DNA of 64,000 nt, from assembly GCA_032718475.1 (NCBI GenBank), contig JAUCBJ010002811.1:50993-114992 (forward strand), given 5' to 3'. The notes under the pieces are model-generated. The model was given only the letters and a program-made list of their open reading frames with translations, had not been told where the DNA came from and made no database searches. Numbering within the stretch: the first letter of the stretch is position 1; each line of letters starts with the position of its first letter. Source of the stretch: Nemertoderma westbladi. Taxonomy: Eukaryota; Xenacoelomorpha; Nemertodermatida; Nemertodermatidae. The translations under genes were made by a program, and so were the position numbers. Positions 23,225 through 34,880 of this stretch are shown here, in pieces.

Positions 23225-25550
23225 ACAAGAGCTGGAGGGAAAGATATTATACATTTTGAAGATCTCCGATGACCGATAAGAACAACTTTACCCTTCTCCA
23301 GTGATGACTGCCTTATTGTGGCCAAGGTAAGAGTTAGTCTGCGTGATAGCAGAACAACGAAATCTGCCTTACCGCGGCATGACTGGTCCTTTCTGTTGAA
23401 ACAGCAAAGTGTGAGATCCAGCTTCACACTACAGCTGAGCAACAGGTATTAGGTTATTGCCTCTGAAGCGCAGATCACTGCGAAGACTATACTGCCTTCA
23501 CAGAAGCAGTTAAGTTAGCAGCTGCAGAAATAGTTCCTGTATACCCTCAAAACAGGAAAAGGGCTCCCTGGACTGATCACAAAATTCAGAAGTGCCAAAA
23601 TGACCTCTATAATGCGCAGAAAGAGCCCCGACTCAAACAGACTACAGCGGCCTAAAATGCAGTTAAGGCTGCACCTAGGTCCCTGAACAGGCAGGTCTCT
23701 GTTAATCGACAGGAGCTAATACACCCATCAGGTTGATGCTATCAATAATGCTGACGACAGCAGGCAATCTTCCCAGGCATGGAAATCGATCCACTTGCTT
23801 ACTGGGCGGAAAAGCCAACCAATCACCAAGGTTAAGGCAGAATCACCAGCCGATCGTCTCATTGGTTGGAAGGCCCACTTTGAAAAGCTCCTCAATAATG
23901 GCAGTGTATTTATTGCCTGATAACTTTATAAAAGTAAAAGTGTCTGAGTCTATACTCCCAAATATTCCCATTGGCGATATCTTCTTTGCAGAAGTGAAGG
24001 CTGCTGCAAAGAGCATTAAGACCAATCGTGCCAGTGGTGTAGATGGTGTCCCCCCTGAGGTCTTTAAAATACCTTAGTGTTTAAAGCTCATCTATCCCAT
24101 CATAATAGACATGTACAGAACAACAAGAGTCCCACAAGAAATGAAAACAATTAAGTTGGTGCCAGTTCCCAAGAAGGGCAACCTAACACTCTATGGTTAT
24201 TTTCAGGGAATCTCATTGATCTCAATTGCTGCAAAGCTATACAATATAATTCTATTAAATCGCATCAGGGATCCCATTGAGAGACTGCTTCGTGGAAACC
24301 AGAATGGGTTCCGTAAAGGTCGTGGGACCATGGAGCCCATTTTGGCACTTAGAAGGATAATTAAAGAGTTATCAAAAAAGAAAGACAGGCATCTGGCTGT
24401 TATCTTTATTGACTTCTTCAAGGTCTTTGATTCAGTCTCTCGCTCACGTATGTTCAGCATACTTTTATTATATGGGATTCCTGATGAAATTATTGCAGCA
24501 ATCAGATCAGTATACGGTGGTTCGACAACATTTGTGTCTACTGTTGATGGTGACACAGAACCATTTGAGGTGTTATGGGGAGTCCTCCAGGGAGACACAC
24601 TTACGCCATACTTGCTAATAATTGTGGTTGACTATATTCTTCGCATGTCCTTAGATCATCATAATGAAGATGGGTTGATGTTAACTCCACCTACTGGCTC
24701 CAGAAGTCGAGGAAATCCTGCCAAACACCCAACTGATCAGACTTTGCTGATGACTTAGGAATACTTTTAGAATTACTAGAGGAAGTCCAACGGCTCCTCG
24801 GCTCATTAGAACAGGATGCGTCTAGTGTTGGTCTTTTCATTAACTCCAAAAAAAAACAAAATTTTGACAATTCTCAGCAAGTCCTCAGCAAGTCCTCAGC
24901 AAGTCTTTGACCGGATGAGCATAAGCTCAAAGGATGTTATGCTTGAGCATGTGGACGACTTCTGTTACCTGGGGTCATGGATCCGGAAGTCAGGTAAGGA
25001 CCTTCGAATACGTAAGGGAAAGGCATGGGCAGCCTTGAATAGGCTTTCCAGGATTTGGAAGTCAACGAGAATTAATCGGAAACTTAAGGTCCGATTATTT
25101 AGAGCAGCAGTAGTTCCAGTGCTGGGCTCTAACTGCTGATGACACCAAATCTCTGGATGGCATATTCACAAGAATGCTACGCCGTGTTCATTGTCAAGTA
25201 CAAGGCAAACATCTCCAACCAGACACTATACAACATTGGAGGTGTCTCACTGGTTCCCCATGCTTGACGCTAGAACAAAGTCGCCTCCCCTTTGCAACAC
25301 ATTGCTTTTGCCGTGAGGACCAGCCAGTGTATGATCTTGAGCTTTGGCAGCCTCATGGAGTGAATAAGCATGGTGGACAGCCCAAGACTTTTTTGAGACG
25401 CATCTTAAATTACACTGGTCTTAAAGATGCGAATGATCTAGCAAATGTCATGGGTAACAGGGAGTTGTGGTGCCGCAAATTTGTTGACAAGACGGCACAG
25501 CATTCTTAAAAATGCAGATGCAATGCAGCATGCCGATCCTAGTAGTAATA
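23225..25550 (+). pseudogene. LINE (endonuclease end plus reverse transcriptase), broken
   Basis: Plus-strand frames give, in order: the end of an AP-endonuclease-like domain (RVSLRDSRTTKSALPRHDWS in shifting frames, 23320-23400), a linker, RT motifs KSIKTNRASGVDGVPPEVFK (about 24012), NGFRKGRGTMEPILALRRII, VIFIDFFKVFDSVSRSRMFS (motif A, with Lys-Val where Lys-Ala is usual), GVLQGDTLTPYLLIIVVDYI (motif B), and FADDLG in another frame at about 24741. EHVDDFCYLGSWI and a C-terminal segment with MGNRELWCRKFV follow. At least four frame breaks make it inactive. The 3' tail from about 25480 recurs at 55156-55240. It looks RTE/CR1-like, but I cannot fix the clade. Confidence 0.75.
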
Positions 25551-27128
25551 TGTCTATTCCGTATAATCCTGCATAGACCGCCGAATCGCCTAATCGCGTC
25601 CCATAATTGTTCCGAAGACTTTAAGTTGTCTTACAAACTGACCAGTTGGTCCAGTAATCAGAAAAAATACCATCTCAATTAGATTTTTCTGCTCTTCTCG
25701 TAGAGACATCCATTTGGCACCACTCAGCACATAAATTTTCAGAAATTGAATGCAATCCCCAAACTTCATCGCAATTACCAATATCGCGATATATCGGAGC
25801 CAGTATACTCCAGATATCTCGAAAACTAAGCAAGATATGGGAAAAAGGAAATCTGAAATTCTGCACCAGATAGGATACGTTTCAAAAATTCGACTTTTTG
25901 GTCAGAACATGCACTACACCCCCCCCCCCCCCCCCACCCCTTAATATGGCGCTATATCAAATGAAGATATATTTTTCAAAAGGGTATAGTTATAATACAA
26001 ATATCTTTTTAGGCAATATCATTTAGAAATTGGGAGGGGGTGGGGGGGGGGGGGGGGGGTGTCACTGAATTAAGACACTAGATTCGGCGTGTTGAACAAT
26101 TACAGGCCTACTGACAGTGGCGAATTCAAACTTTAAAGTTATACAACAAGTTAACTTAAATGTATGAAAGAGCATTCAAATTAAATTATGTAATGTAATA
26201 ATGTACTTGTGTTGTCGTTAAGATGGTGGTAGCTGTCACTGTACGGTCTGTTACAATTAATTGTTAAATAAAATATGGATTTTGCCACATGAGATGTTTT
26301 GCAAGCTCATAGCAGAGTAACTCATACCGTCACTGTAATTCATTCAGATAGTGGCGCATTTTGACCGCAAGCGAAAATCGTGACATTTAGCGCAAATTGA
26401 CCGCAAGTAAAATAATGTATAGTTTATTGTTTTGGTTAGAATATACTGCCACTGTAACCTGCTCCTTTCCCTTAATGTATTTATTTAAATTAAATTAATT
26501 TTTCAAACCCACTAAAATTTATTTTGTGTTTGCGGTCAATCCGCGCCATTGACTCAATTCATTAGTAGCTCGGTTTCACTACTGTAAGTATCGAGGACAC
26601 AGCAATAAACATAATGACAATCAACAATTAATTACATTAGTTAATGCGTAAATAATTTACAATTATCTTTGTACAATAGCATCGAAAAATATGATAATAT
26701 TGTTTATAAGAATAATAAATGATGACGTGATAGTTAGGGTTGAGTGAACAAACTTTTTCTTTAAAATTTTATAACTTTTCTTTAAAGTTTGAAAACTATG
26801 GCGGAGGATTATTTAAACAAATTTGAGTAAAAAACTTGAAAAGTTTTTTGGCCTTCTTGGCAAAAACAGACCATAATCATAGTAACCGGTAACCTTCCAA
26901 AATGTAACTTTTTAATCAGATCGATCTTAAAACTCCGCGAACAGGGGGCGGTATTCATAAATCTAACTAACTAGGAACTTAGTCCTAGTCACAGCCAGTT
27001 AGTAAGTGCTTGTACTAATTCGGTATTCAGAGAAGTTGGTGCTACTTATTACTAACGTAATTAGTAGTAGTTCGTGCTAAACTGGTATTCATAGAATTTA
27101 GTCTTACGTAAGTTAATATTATCTGTAA
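25551..27128. other. Non-coding stretch with homopolymer C and G tracts
   Basis: No gene seen. Poly(C) at about 25919-25936 and poly(G) at about 26042-26059 face each other about 105 bp apart, so they could pair as an inverted repeat or form G-quadruplexes. A single unit of the 68 bp minisatellite lies at about 26412-26477. From 26944 a block begins GGGGGCGGTATTCATAAA with two weaker internal echoes (GGTATTCA...), related to 39240-39380. Confidence 0.4.
26412..26477 (-). repeat. Single dispersed unit of the 68 bp minisatellite
   Basis: On the minus strand it reads AAGGGAAAGGAGCAGGTTAC, then TCTAACCAAAACAATAAAC, matching the tandem array at 41991-42985 in both halves of the unit. Confidence 0.75.
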
Positions 27129-27337
27129 GGCCGCGTTCACACTACCGAGTCAAAGTCAGAGTCAAAATAAATATAGTTAGCAATAATATATAATAATACA
27201 TTATATAGGCCTAATATAATACATAAGGGCATTCTAGAAAAAATTCATTGTCATGTGTATGTGTATTTGTTGTATTTGTTGTAGTATGTGTTTTAAATTT
27301 TGTATTTTGACTTTGACTCGGTAGTGTGAACGCGGCC
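27129..27337. mobile_element. MITE, 209 bp, PIF/Harbinger-like
   Basis: Terminal inverted repeats of 30 bp match perfectly, beginning GGCCGCGTTCACACTACCGA. They then differ by a 6 bp insertion in the left arm. The element is flanked by TAA on both sides (27126-27128 and 27338-27340). A 3 bp TWA duplication with GGCC-type ends is characteristic of PIF/Harbinger MITEs. There is no coding capacity. Confidence 0.8.
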
Positions 27338-27529
27338 TAACTTAAATTTCTAGTCACATGAAGATGTGACTAAGTAGGTAAGAATGATTACAAATTCTAT
27401 ATTGGCCTTCATACAAACAGTATTTTTATTGAGACTCCGACCACATTATACATTCTCTTGTTTTTCTATTCTTCTGTGTCCGTTGCAAATGTGTTGCAGA
27501 GAAATTGTCAGATATCTAAAAACGTAAAA

Positions 27530-28080
27530 GCTTGTTGTTTTTTAAACAACCATCCGCCGTAATGTTTCCCCATTTCAGACTGCATTCTTTGAATGGTGCG
27601 ATTGCACCTCAGAACTCAGCAATTCAGAGGATGGCTGACTTCCAAGCATCTTTATTCATTCATTTGAACACGAACGAATTCTACCATAATCGTGTCAGAA
27701 CTGTCAATAATGAATGAGCATAAATTCCGCAATATTCTCCGATCCAATTGGAAAATCTATCACCAAAAATTCCATATTTGTAACCATTCTGCTGCATATA
27801 ATCGAGGCATATGTGCTCAAATGGGTACTGCGGTGTCATGGGAGTAACGGGTGGAAGATTGGAGTGTGATGAGCATTGCGGTTACATGTGACACAATGAT
27901 CACGAACTCTGAGTCCTTTGTGATACCTGGCCAAAAGACACTGTGTTCTGCTCGAAGAATCATGCCTGTAATGCCCTGATGAGCAGAATGCAAGATCTTG
28001 AATGTAACCTCATGTAAGATGTAGGGACTCCATCAATAACCGACAGGTTGTTCTTTAGTCGGAGATACTCAGTAAGTTCA
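27530..28080 (-). pseudogene. pol: Ty3/gypsy integrase, decayed
   Basis: Translating the minus strand piecewise gives HSAHQGITGMILRAEHSVFW and CVTCNRNAHHTP, the zinc-binding HHCC domain (about 27850-27990). PQYPFEHICLDYMQQNGYKY follows with the first catalytic Asp (about 27780-27830). Frames change several times and the core fades below 27700. It is the 3' part of the element whose gag lies near 31 kb. Confidence 0.6.
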
Positions 28081-28098
28081 ATTAAAGGCTGTTCCTCC

Positions 28099-28154
28099 AT
28101 ATAATCTTGGAACTCACTGGTAATATTAATCACCAGTGAGTTCCAAGATTATAT
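28099..28154. repeat. Perfect 23 bp inverted repeat with 10 nt loop
   Basis: The arm ATATAATCTTGGAACTCACT plus GGT (28099-28121) is exactly complementary to 28132-28154. One arm appears to be original gypsy sequence, and the other a fold-back copy made by template switching. Confidence 0.85.
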
Positions 28155-28576
28155 GAGTCTTTAGGTGATTGGATCATCAGTACAAGCCTGTTTGACCTTA
28201 CCCCAGGTAAATGCTTGGACATCTGAATATAATGCAGCCAGAATCTCATATTCACTGTCAATAATTGTATTACAATGTGGTGAATTGATGTTGCTAATAA
28301 TAAAGCATTCAGCATTCAGCAACTTGGGACAACCAAGAGTGAAGTGGCAAGTATTATGTAGACCATCTGCGACACCAAGAAGTTCTTCACCTTCAACTGA
28401 GTTTTGAATTGAATTGTCCTTCAATTGTTCTGTTTAGCAGCTGAAGTGGATCTAGAAACCACCATGCAGACTCGCCATCATCCAATACAGCCCAGACCAT
28501 CCAGGTTATATTTTGTGGCACTTACAGTATTTCTGGATGAGCATATAGCCAATTCCCGTTTTACACCAATCAGGCA

Positions 28577-29700
28577 TCAGTGCATTCCATCTATCAGGTT
28601 CGTACGACTTGATACCATGTACGATGATCTTCTTTGATATAATTTGTCTTGTTTCCTCAAACAATTGCTGAAGGTGGTCATCCTAATAGAATCTCTGATT
28701 TTTGCTGACAGTTGTGGTTGGGTGGCATAAAATGGTGATACCTGATTTACTAATGCAAAATAGCTACAGTGATCAGTTAGACTGCGTGGTGATGGAAAGA
28801 TCTGAATGGCATTGATATGTGCTGGCAGAGGTTCTATAGTCGTTGGAGTTATACGGAATCCAGCCCAATCCACAGCATCTTCTCCAAAGTGAAATTTGTC
28901 TGCATTCAATTTGATACCATTCTTGCCCACTAATGTCAAATAAGAAGCAAACCTGATAGAAGGCTTCTGTTAGATTTTCAGCCCACTGAATTGTATTATC
29001 AACCACCCGTTTGGTATTTTTCAGTCCTGATGTCACTTTATCATATCTATGGGTGTAGGCATCACAAGATGCCATGTACCCTTGGGGGGCTGTTTGATAT
29101 CTAAGACGGCCCGAGGGTGTTATGAATGTAGTTAAGTGAAGATCTTGTTCTCTAATAGCTACTGAATGGTATCCATTCCAAGCATCAAGCGTTGGTTTTT
29201 TTAGTGTTTTTGGGGATTGTCAATGCTTGAAGAAATGGAGGTGTAGTTGGGTGGCTCGGCCTCAAGCTTGCCTGATTCAATGACTGGATATCAATAGTTC
29301 GTCTTGGGTCTAAATTATGCTATCGAGACACAACCATTCGTGGCACCAGGTCACCTCTTGATTTATAGGATCCCATTCCAACACTCCAAGGCCAACCTCG
29401 CGTTCAATGTCTTCAAGCATTTTTTTTCTCCCAGTGTATAGGGACAGTGGCTGTGAAATGAACTGCAGTGGGTGTACAATCAGGCTTGAGCTTGAATTCT
29501 AGAGGAGGCTCATGAAATAATGGGAGAGACTGGTGTTCGCAGTTATTGAACGTTGAACCTGAACATAATTTTTTGAGAAATTGCTCTAATGCTTTCCTGT
29601 TTTGAGTTGTTGCAAGAAATGGAAAAGTTGGGGGCATGGGTGGTGTTGTCCTTTTCAACTACACTAAATCAGAGTTACCATTCTGTGGGTCATTATCCTG
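28577..29700 (-). pseudogene. pol: Ty3/gypsy reverse transcriptase, decayed
   Basis: Readable pieces in order along the minus strand are the pre-RT PLFHEPPLEFKLKPDCTPTA and HFTATVPIHWEKK (29413-29560), then AYTHRYDKVTSGLKNTKRVV with DNTIQWAENLTEAFYQVC (about 28940-29060). After these come GIKLNADKFHFGEDAVDWAG and FRITPTTIEPLPAHINAI (about 28800-28920), the RT thumb leading to RNase H. The YxDD of the palm is degraded, with the matching position now reading VVDN. Frames shift at about 28940 and 29400. Confidence 0.75.
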
Positions 29701-29900
29701 TAGACTCGAATAGTAGGCTGTAGGTTCTAATTTGTAAGAATGTAGCAGGAATACTGCCCAATTAAATCAGTCCATCTTTACTAACAAAGAGATTTCTTAA
29801 CTCATATGCAAAATATACCAACTGTCTGGTGTGTACTGATGGGTTAGATGGTGATGAAAGTACAAGGGGTAATGCACCAAGGACCGCAATTTGGTGACCA

Positions 29901-31050
29901 TTAGCTGTAGAGTTTAACATTTGTTGGTATCAAGGACACTGGTTTGACATGCAATTTATTTAATAACTGAGTCTCTGAAGAGCAAATTGTCGCACCAGTA
30001 GTGTCGACTATGCTAAGTACATTAGCAGCAGCTATGACACCAATCTGGGAGATTTGACCAGTAGGGTGGAGTTGCTTGTAGCTGCCTAAATCGTCTGCTA
30101 CATGTAACGTTAGCTTGGATATTTGAGGTGAACTTTGAACATTCCACATTTGCTCAAGAGGGTCATATTGTAGGTGACCAAGTACTTTTTCATAAATCAA
30201 TGTGAAGAAATGTGCAGAAATTTCATTTATGGACCCATCACTATCCTTCTTAATTGGCATCTTTGCCTTGCAAACCTTAGCAGAATTATTTTTCTTTCCA
30301 CATTTTGTGCACACTTTACCAACTGCAGGGCAACTCTTTTCTCATACTGCTATACTCTAGCCAGAACCATGCATATTGCCTCCACAATGCCCAAATTTCC
30401 ACAATGCACAATGCAAAATTCCACAATGCAAACCACATTTATGTGGTTTGAAGGGGAATAGACTTAATCTTTGTCTCATCACGTTTGTTCTATTTGTAAG
30501 TAGATAAAACAGAGATAATAGACATACGTCAATCTCATATAGCAGCTTGACTCCACTTGCCACTCTCTTTGGTTTCAAAGAAACTCTCTGCATCCGGTAG
30601 TGTTATTGTCTCCTTGGCAAGCAATTCCAGTTGAATTTCTTCATCCGATCAAAGATCAACTGGTGTAGGACCATTTCATCTGTGTAGTCCACTTCTGCTC
30701 CACAATTCCGTTGTTTGCAGCATACTCGAAAGGTGCAACTACGAGCTGTTGCCCGTAGATCGGCGACGTAAGTCTGGACAGGTTGGTCGCGGCCTTGGTA
30801 TATTCTGCCGTCTGGGTGTGGCTACTAATCTATTACGTGTCTTGACCACCATTTTCTTTAAACTATTGAACAACTCGTCTTCGGTTAGACTAGAAACAGC
30901 CTCACCAAAATTTCAGAATAGCAATTTTGCTATGTCCTCATCCAAACACTGGAGGAGGTATTGTTGTGTCTCACTAGTAATATTAGCTAATTGTTTATAT
31001 TGGTTATATAGATGTGTAAAGAAAATAAAATTTTCTTCAATAACATGTTC
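29901..31050 (-). pseudogene. gag: Ty3/gypsy gag and protease, decayed
   Basis: From about 31030 downward the minus strand gives a gag-like DEDIAKLLF..NFGEAVSSLT and EDELFNSLKKMVVKTRNRLV (about 30830-30940), then GAEVDYTDEMVLHQLIFDRM (about 30640-30700). A zinc-knuckle piece with HKCG/HCG follows at about 30400. MCTKCGKKNNSAKVC is at 30314, and a retropepsin-like NVLSIVDTTGATI at about 29990-30030 has an inserted Thr where DTGA is usual. Frameshifts are frequent. The element is bounded upstream by a MITE at 31059. Confidence 0.7.
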
Positions 31051-31058
31051 ATACGTTA

Positions 31059-31587
31059 GGCCCCCCTCACACGGAGCAACTTGTTTCTGCAACTTGTTTC
31101 TGAAACTTGTTGCTGGACCCCCTCACACACAGAAACTTGTTGCTGCAACTTGTTTCCGAAACTTGTTTCTGTGTGTGAGGACTCCAGCAACAAGTTTCTG
31201 CAACTTGTTTCCGCAACTTATTTCTGTGTGTGAGGGGGTCCAGCAACAAGTTGCTGGAAATTATATTCCCAGCAACTTTTTTAAAAACCTTTTTTACATC
31301 CAATTTTTATATTATAGCTAATATTCGATAAGTTCAGCGATTTGATATTACATATAAATGAGTGGACATGTTAGCTATTTGTTTTGAAATAATTGTTATT
31401 TTCTTGAGCAACAAGTTTCTGTGTGTGAGGGGGTCCAGCAACAAGTTGCTGAAACAAGTTTCGGAAACAAGTTGCAGAAACAAGTTGCAGCAACTTGTTT
31501 CTGTGTGTGAGGGGGTCCAGCAACAAGTTTCAGAAACAAGTTTCAGAAACAAGTTGCAGAAACAAGTTACTCCGTGTGAGGGGGGCC
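31059..31587. mobile_element. MITE/foldback element, 529 bp, PIF/Harbinger-like
   Basis: The ends are inverted repeats beginning GGCCCCCCTCACACGGAG and extending over 100 bp as reiterated AACTTGTTTCNGNAACTTGT. It is flanked by TTA on both sides (31056-31058 and 31588-31590), a TWA target duplication. Internal copies of the terminal word (CTCACACACAGAAACTTGTT and its complement) make it a nested, self-mimicking palindrome. Confidence 0.8.
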
Positions 31588-31779
31588 TTAGAGGTAAGGT
31601 TGGTCATTTTTGTTTTTAAGGACGGTTATTAGAAACTGGTGTTGTCCTTGGATTACCAGAATGAAATTACATGAATGGGTCCTACGAATCAGTGGTGCAG
31701 CTACAGGCTGTGGGGGCGCCACTGATTCGTAGTAGCCATATCTTTTGAAAAAACGTAGCATCAGCATTCTCATTGTAGC

Positions 31780-32170
31780 TGGTGATTTTTATTAAATATG
31801 TGATACAAAGATAACATAGAATAAAAATTAACAAAATTAACAAATTAGCTAGTTGTTTTGTTTTTTTTTGTTCTAGAACAGATAATATTTGTTCTAAAAC
31901 AAAATTTTTATATTAAATAAATTGATAATATGTTCTAGAACATTTTTTTTTAAAAAGGAAACAAAAACTAGCTAGTTTAAAAAATTTACCGTATACAAAG
32001 ATAACATACAATAAAAAATGAAAAAGATAAACAAAATAGCTAGTTTTTTTATATTTTTTGTTCTGGAACAAAAAATAAGAACAAAATTTTTATATTAAAT
32101 GAATAGATTATATGTTCTAGAACATTTTTAAAAAAAGTAACAAAAACTAGCTAGAATAAAAAATTTGATG
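31780..32170. repeat. Two tandem AT-rich units with TTCTAGAA palindromes
   Basis: Units of roughly 170-180 bp begin ATACAAAGATAACATA and end AACAAAAACTAGCTAG (31801-31977 and 31992-32156). Each holds a GTTCT(A/G)GAAC palindrome, AACAAAATTTTTATATTAAA and ATATGTTCTAGAACATTTTT. Confidence 0.65.
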
Positions 32171-32374
32171 GGGGGTGTGCACAAAGCACACTAGTACCTC
32201 TAATGTCTCCGAGTACCGCCGCTAATCTGCACTCCGGCATTGTACCCTGTCTCCCAACAACAGTTTCCTCCAGGAGTCTTATGAAGACTTCTGCTTCATG
32301 CCACCAGACCCCATCTGATGTTCCTGCGAGTGGTGTAAGTGACATCCTGCAGTCATCAATCACACACTGTCCGG

Positions 32375-32530
32375 TAAGCATATTTCCAATTGGGGTGTCG
32401 TTTCAGCCTATGGAAGTATTTCTGGGCTCCTAATTGGCTGTTCCTTCAAAACGTTTTCCTCATTGGCTAAGACTCTCCCATAGCCAAAAGGTGTGTCGGT
32501 ACAGCCTAATTGCCAAAAGGGATGTCGCTT
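32375..32530. repeat. Dispersed repeat, inverse copy at 38935-39090
   Basis: About 150 bp (CCAATTGGGGTGTCGTTTCA through CCATAGCCAAAAGGTGTGTC and GGGATGTCGC) match the minus strand of 38935-39090 with few changes. The two face each other 6.4 kb apart, so they are either termini of a larger element or two independent copies. Confidence 0.7.
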
Positions 32531-33329
32531 GGGAAAACTGACTGAAGTACCGTTACTGCTGTAGTGACAGATAAAAATAATATTCAAAGCTCAAGCTCCA
32601 GACAGCCTGAGCTCATCATTATCTTCCTACAAATAACTACACACTATAAATTTCTCTCTCTTTCTCAATAATTGATAGCTTATAATATTTAGAGTCCTAT
32701 ATCTGTTTCATTATTAAAGCGCAATTATTAGTCGCCCTTGTGATAGGCAATGCTACTTCCTCCATCCTACAGGAGGAATTCTGCACCCTCTACAATGCAC
32801 TCTATGAAGTAAATATATGTTATATGTTATTATAGGCCTATTATATGTTTATTATGTTATACAGGTATGTTATTATTATAATATTTGTCATTTTTGCATA
32901 GATTTTATTATTTATTTATTATTTCTATTTTTTACCTTTATTATTTCTGTCTTATAACCTGTACAGTACATATTAGTGGGGTCGCTTAAGGTGAAAATCG
33001 TTAATTACCGGACAAAAGCATGAAAATGTTACTATATACAGTATGTAAAAAAATGTGTAGATTAATCTGAGCCTGGGTACCAAAAAAATTGACTACTTCC
33101 CTAGCAACAGGGTGACTTTTTCATAGCAACCGGGTAAAATTTGTCATTTCTGTTATTGAAACTCACCATGTACAAAAATTACGAATATATAACTGGGTTA
33201 GTTTATTATATAAGTCTGTACACGTTTCCATAGCAACAAGGATACCTTTACCTAGCAACCGCTCTATATTTAATGGAATTATGATTGAAACTTGGGATAA
33301 TCAACCTGACTAGCAATAGAAGATGGTTA

Positions 33330-33831
33330 GTGGGGCGAGCCACGAAGTTGGCGGAGCCTTAGCGAATTGACACTGTTAGGGGGTGGGTCAATTTATGCAA
33401 ATAGTTGTCGTCGTCGTCGTCGTCGTTGTCGTTGTCGTCGTCGTCGTCGTTGTCGTCGTTACGATTTTGACATGCTAATAACTTTGTCGGATTTAAAGCT
33501 GCCAAGTTGAAAATTTGTAGGTATCAATATGAGCAAAAGTTGAGATTTTTGAGAGACTTTCAGACACCATCAGTGCAATGGTCTCCCGCTAGAGGGCCAC
33601 ATGTCTAAACATTAAATGCCCTCCCATTTCTTTGCTTTTAATCCGTTTAAGCTGAAACTTGGCAGATATGTATTAGACCATTAGCTGTGACTTTCAAAGG
33701 AGGCGAATCCATCTGCAGTTCTCCAGTCTGCCGCTAGAGGGCCAACGTGACTATTTGCATAAATTGACCTACCCCCTAACAGTGTCAATTCGCTAAGGCT
33801 CTGCCAACTTCGTGCTGCGCGAAGTCCCCAC
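33330..33831. mobile_element. Nested foldback-like element with (GTC)n
   Basis: The ends are GTGGGGCGAGCCACGAAG and its imperfect complement GCGCGAAGTCCCCAC. Inverted repeats of about 75 bp run inward (GAATTGACACTGTTAGGGGG, CAATTTATGCAAATAGT). A GTC/GTT microsatellite lies at 33405-33460. It interrupts the left arm of the larger TIR element, and the intact right arm shows the uninterrupted sequence. It shares both ends with 37293-38859. Confidence 0.7.
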
Positions 33832-33946
33832 TTCGTGTAATGACATATGCGCTGATACACGTTTCCTTAGCAACAGGGTGACCTTTCCCTAGCAACCGCT
33901 GTATATTTAATGAAATTATGATTGAAACTTGGGATAATCAATCTGT

Positions 33947-34372
33947 CTAGCAATATAAAATTTTTAGTAATAACATTGGCGCTGATGGCCGGTGGGGGGG
34001 GGGGGGGGGCAGGGAACAGCTAGTGTAACCGAGGGTTGACGGATCGGGCCCCCTATCCCGGGAGGGGGCAGGGGATATAAGATCAATAACAACAGAAAGT
34101 GCAAGTGCATAATTCTGTGCATTTAAACTCAGCATTCCCACACTTGCAGTTTGTGCAATTGCGGTATTTGCATGCGCATTAATGAGTTTGTGGCACATCG
34201 TCGCAGCGACTGGCAGTGAACTCCAGACAGGATTCCATTGAGTATTAAATACCCAACCGAAATCTGCTGGTGAAGGGAGTATCGGTATGTCCTGTGTGCA
34301 GACTGCCCAAACGATGGCTTGATATGTAGCCCGCATCACATGTTGGTAAAGGGCGTGTTGAGTTGGTGGCAA
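33947..34372 (-). pseudogene. C-terminal fragment of a Cys-rich invertebrate multicopy protein
   Basis: The frame begins PPTQHALYQHVMRATYQAIV (the codon before the ATG-read residue is Leu-like), then LPSPADFGWVFNTQWNPVWS and LPVAA..CHKLI. At CHKLI a one-base shift moves to a frame reading CACKYRNCTNCKC followed by FKCTELCTC, a CXC-type cysteine tail. This combination (LPPT...H..R..YQ, then LPSP..GW, then a Cys-rich end) is known from many uncharacterised repeated proteins in cnidarians, arthropods and other invertebrates. Function unknown. It ends at a CTAGCTAG repeat and sits inside the TIR element, so it looks captured. Confidence 0.55.
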
Positions 34373-34389
34373 GCGACCTAGCTAGCTAA

Positions 34390-34880
34390 TTAATAATGTT
34401 AACAAAAAAAAATTTATTTTCAAAAAATGCTAGCTAGTAAAAAGACGCTAGCTGCTATTAAAAAAAATATCTACTAAGGTTCTAGGCCTACAACATGAGG
34501 GTGTCGACAGGGCGAAGTAGTGCCAAAAAATATTTACAAACCACAAACCAAAACAAAAGTTACATAATGTGAATTCCGAGGGAATAAGCAATAGCCAGCT
34601 CACTATAGTACCATGATGTACTATTCTGTATCATAATTCTAATTCTAAAATCGCAAAATGACTGTTATATTTCACTCTGATGATTGACCATTTTCCTACA
34701 CTAATAACATAATAACAATTAATAGCTACCGGTAGTATTGGTATTATATTTATCTAGGCTAGAGTTTCGCCCGTCACAACATTTTCATTTTTCTCTAAAA
34801 TGTGTTTAGTTTACTAGCTACTGTACTACTTTTTAATGTTAGTGTGAAGTATTCTAGGATATTTCGAATTATTTTTTGTT
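34390..34880. other. AT-rich interior of the TIR element, no gene
   Basis: It contains CTAGCTAG-rich words at 34380-34450 and then featureless AT-rich DNA with one ACCGGTA. Confidence 0.35.

Noticed and set aside
30749-31321. 190-residue plus-strand ORF
   Set aside because: It crosses from antisense gypsy gag into a MITE. The repeated CNLF residues come from the MITE repeats.
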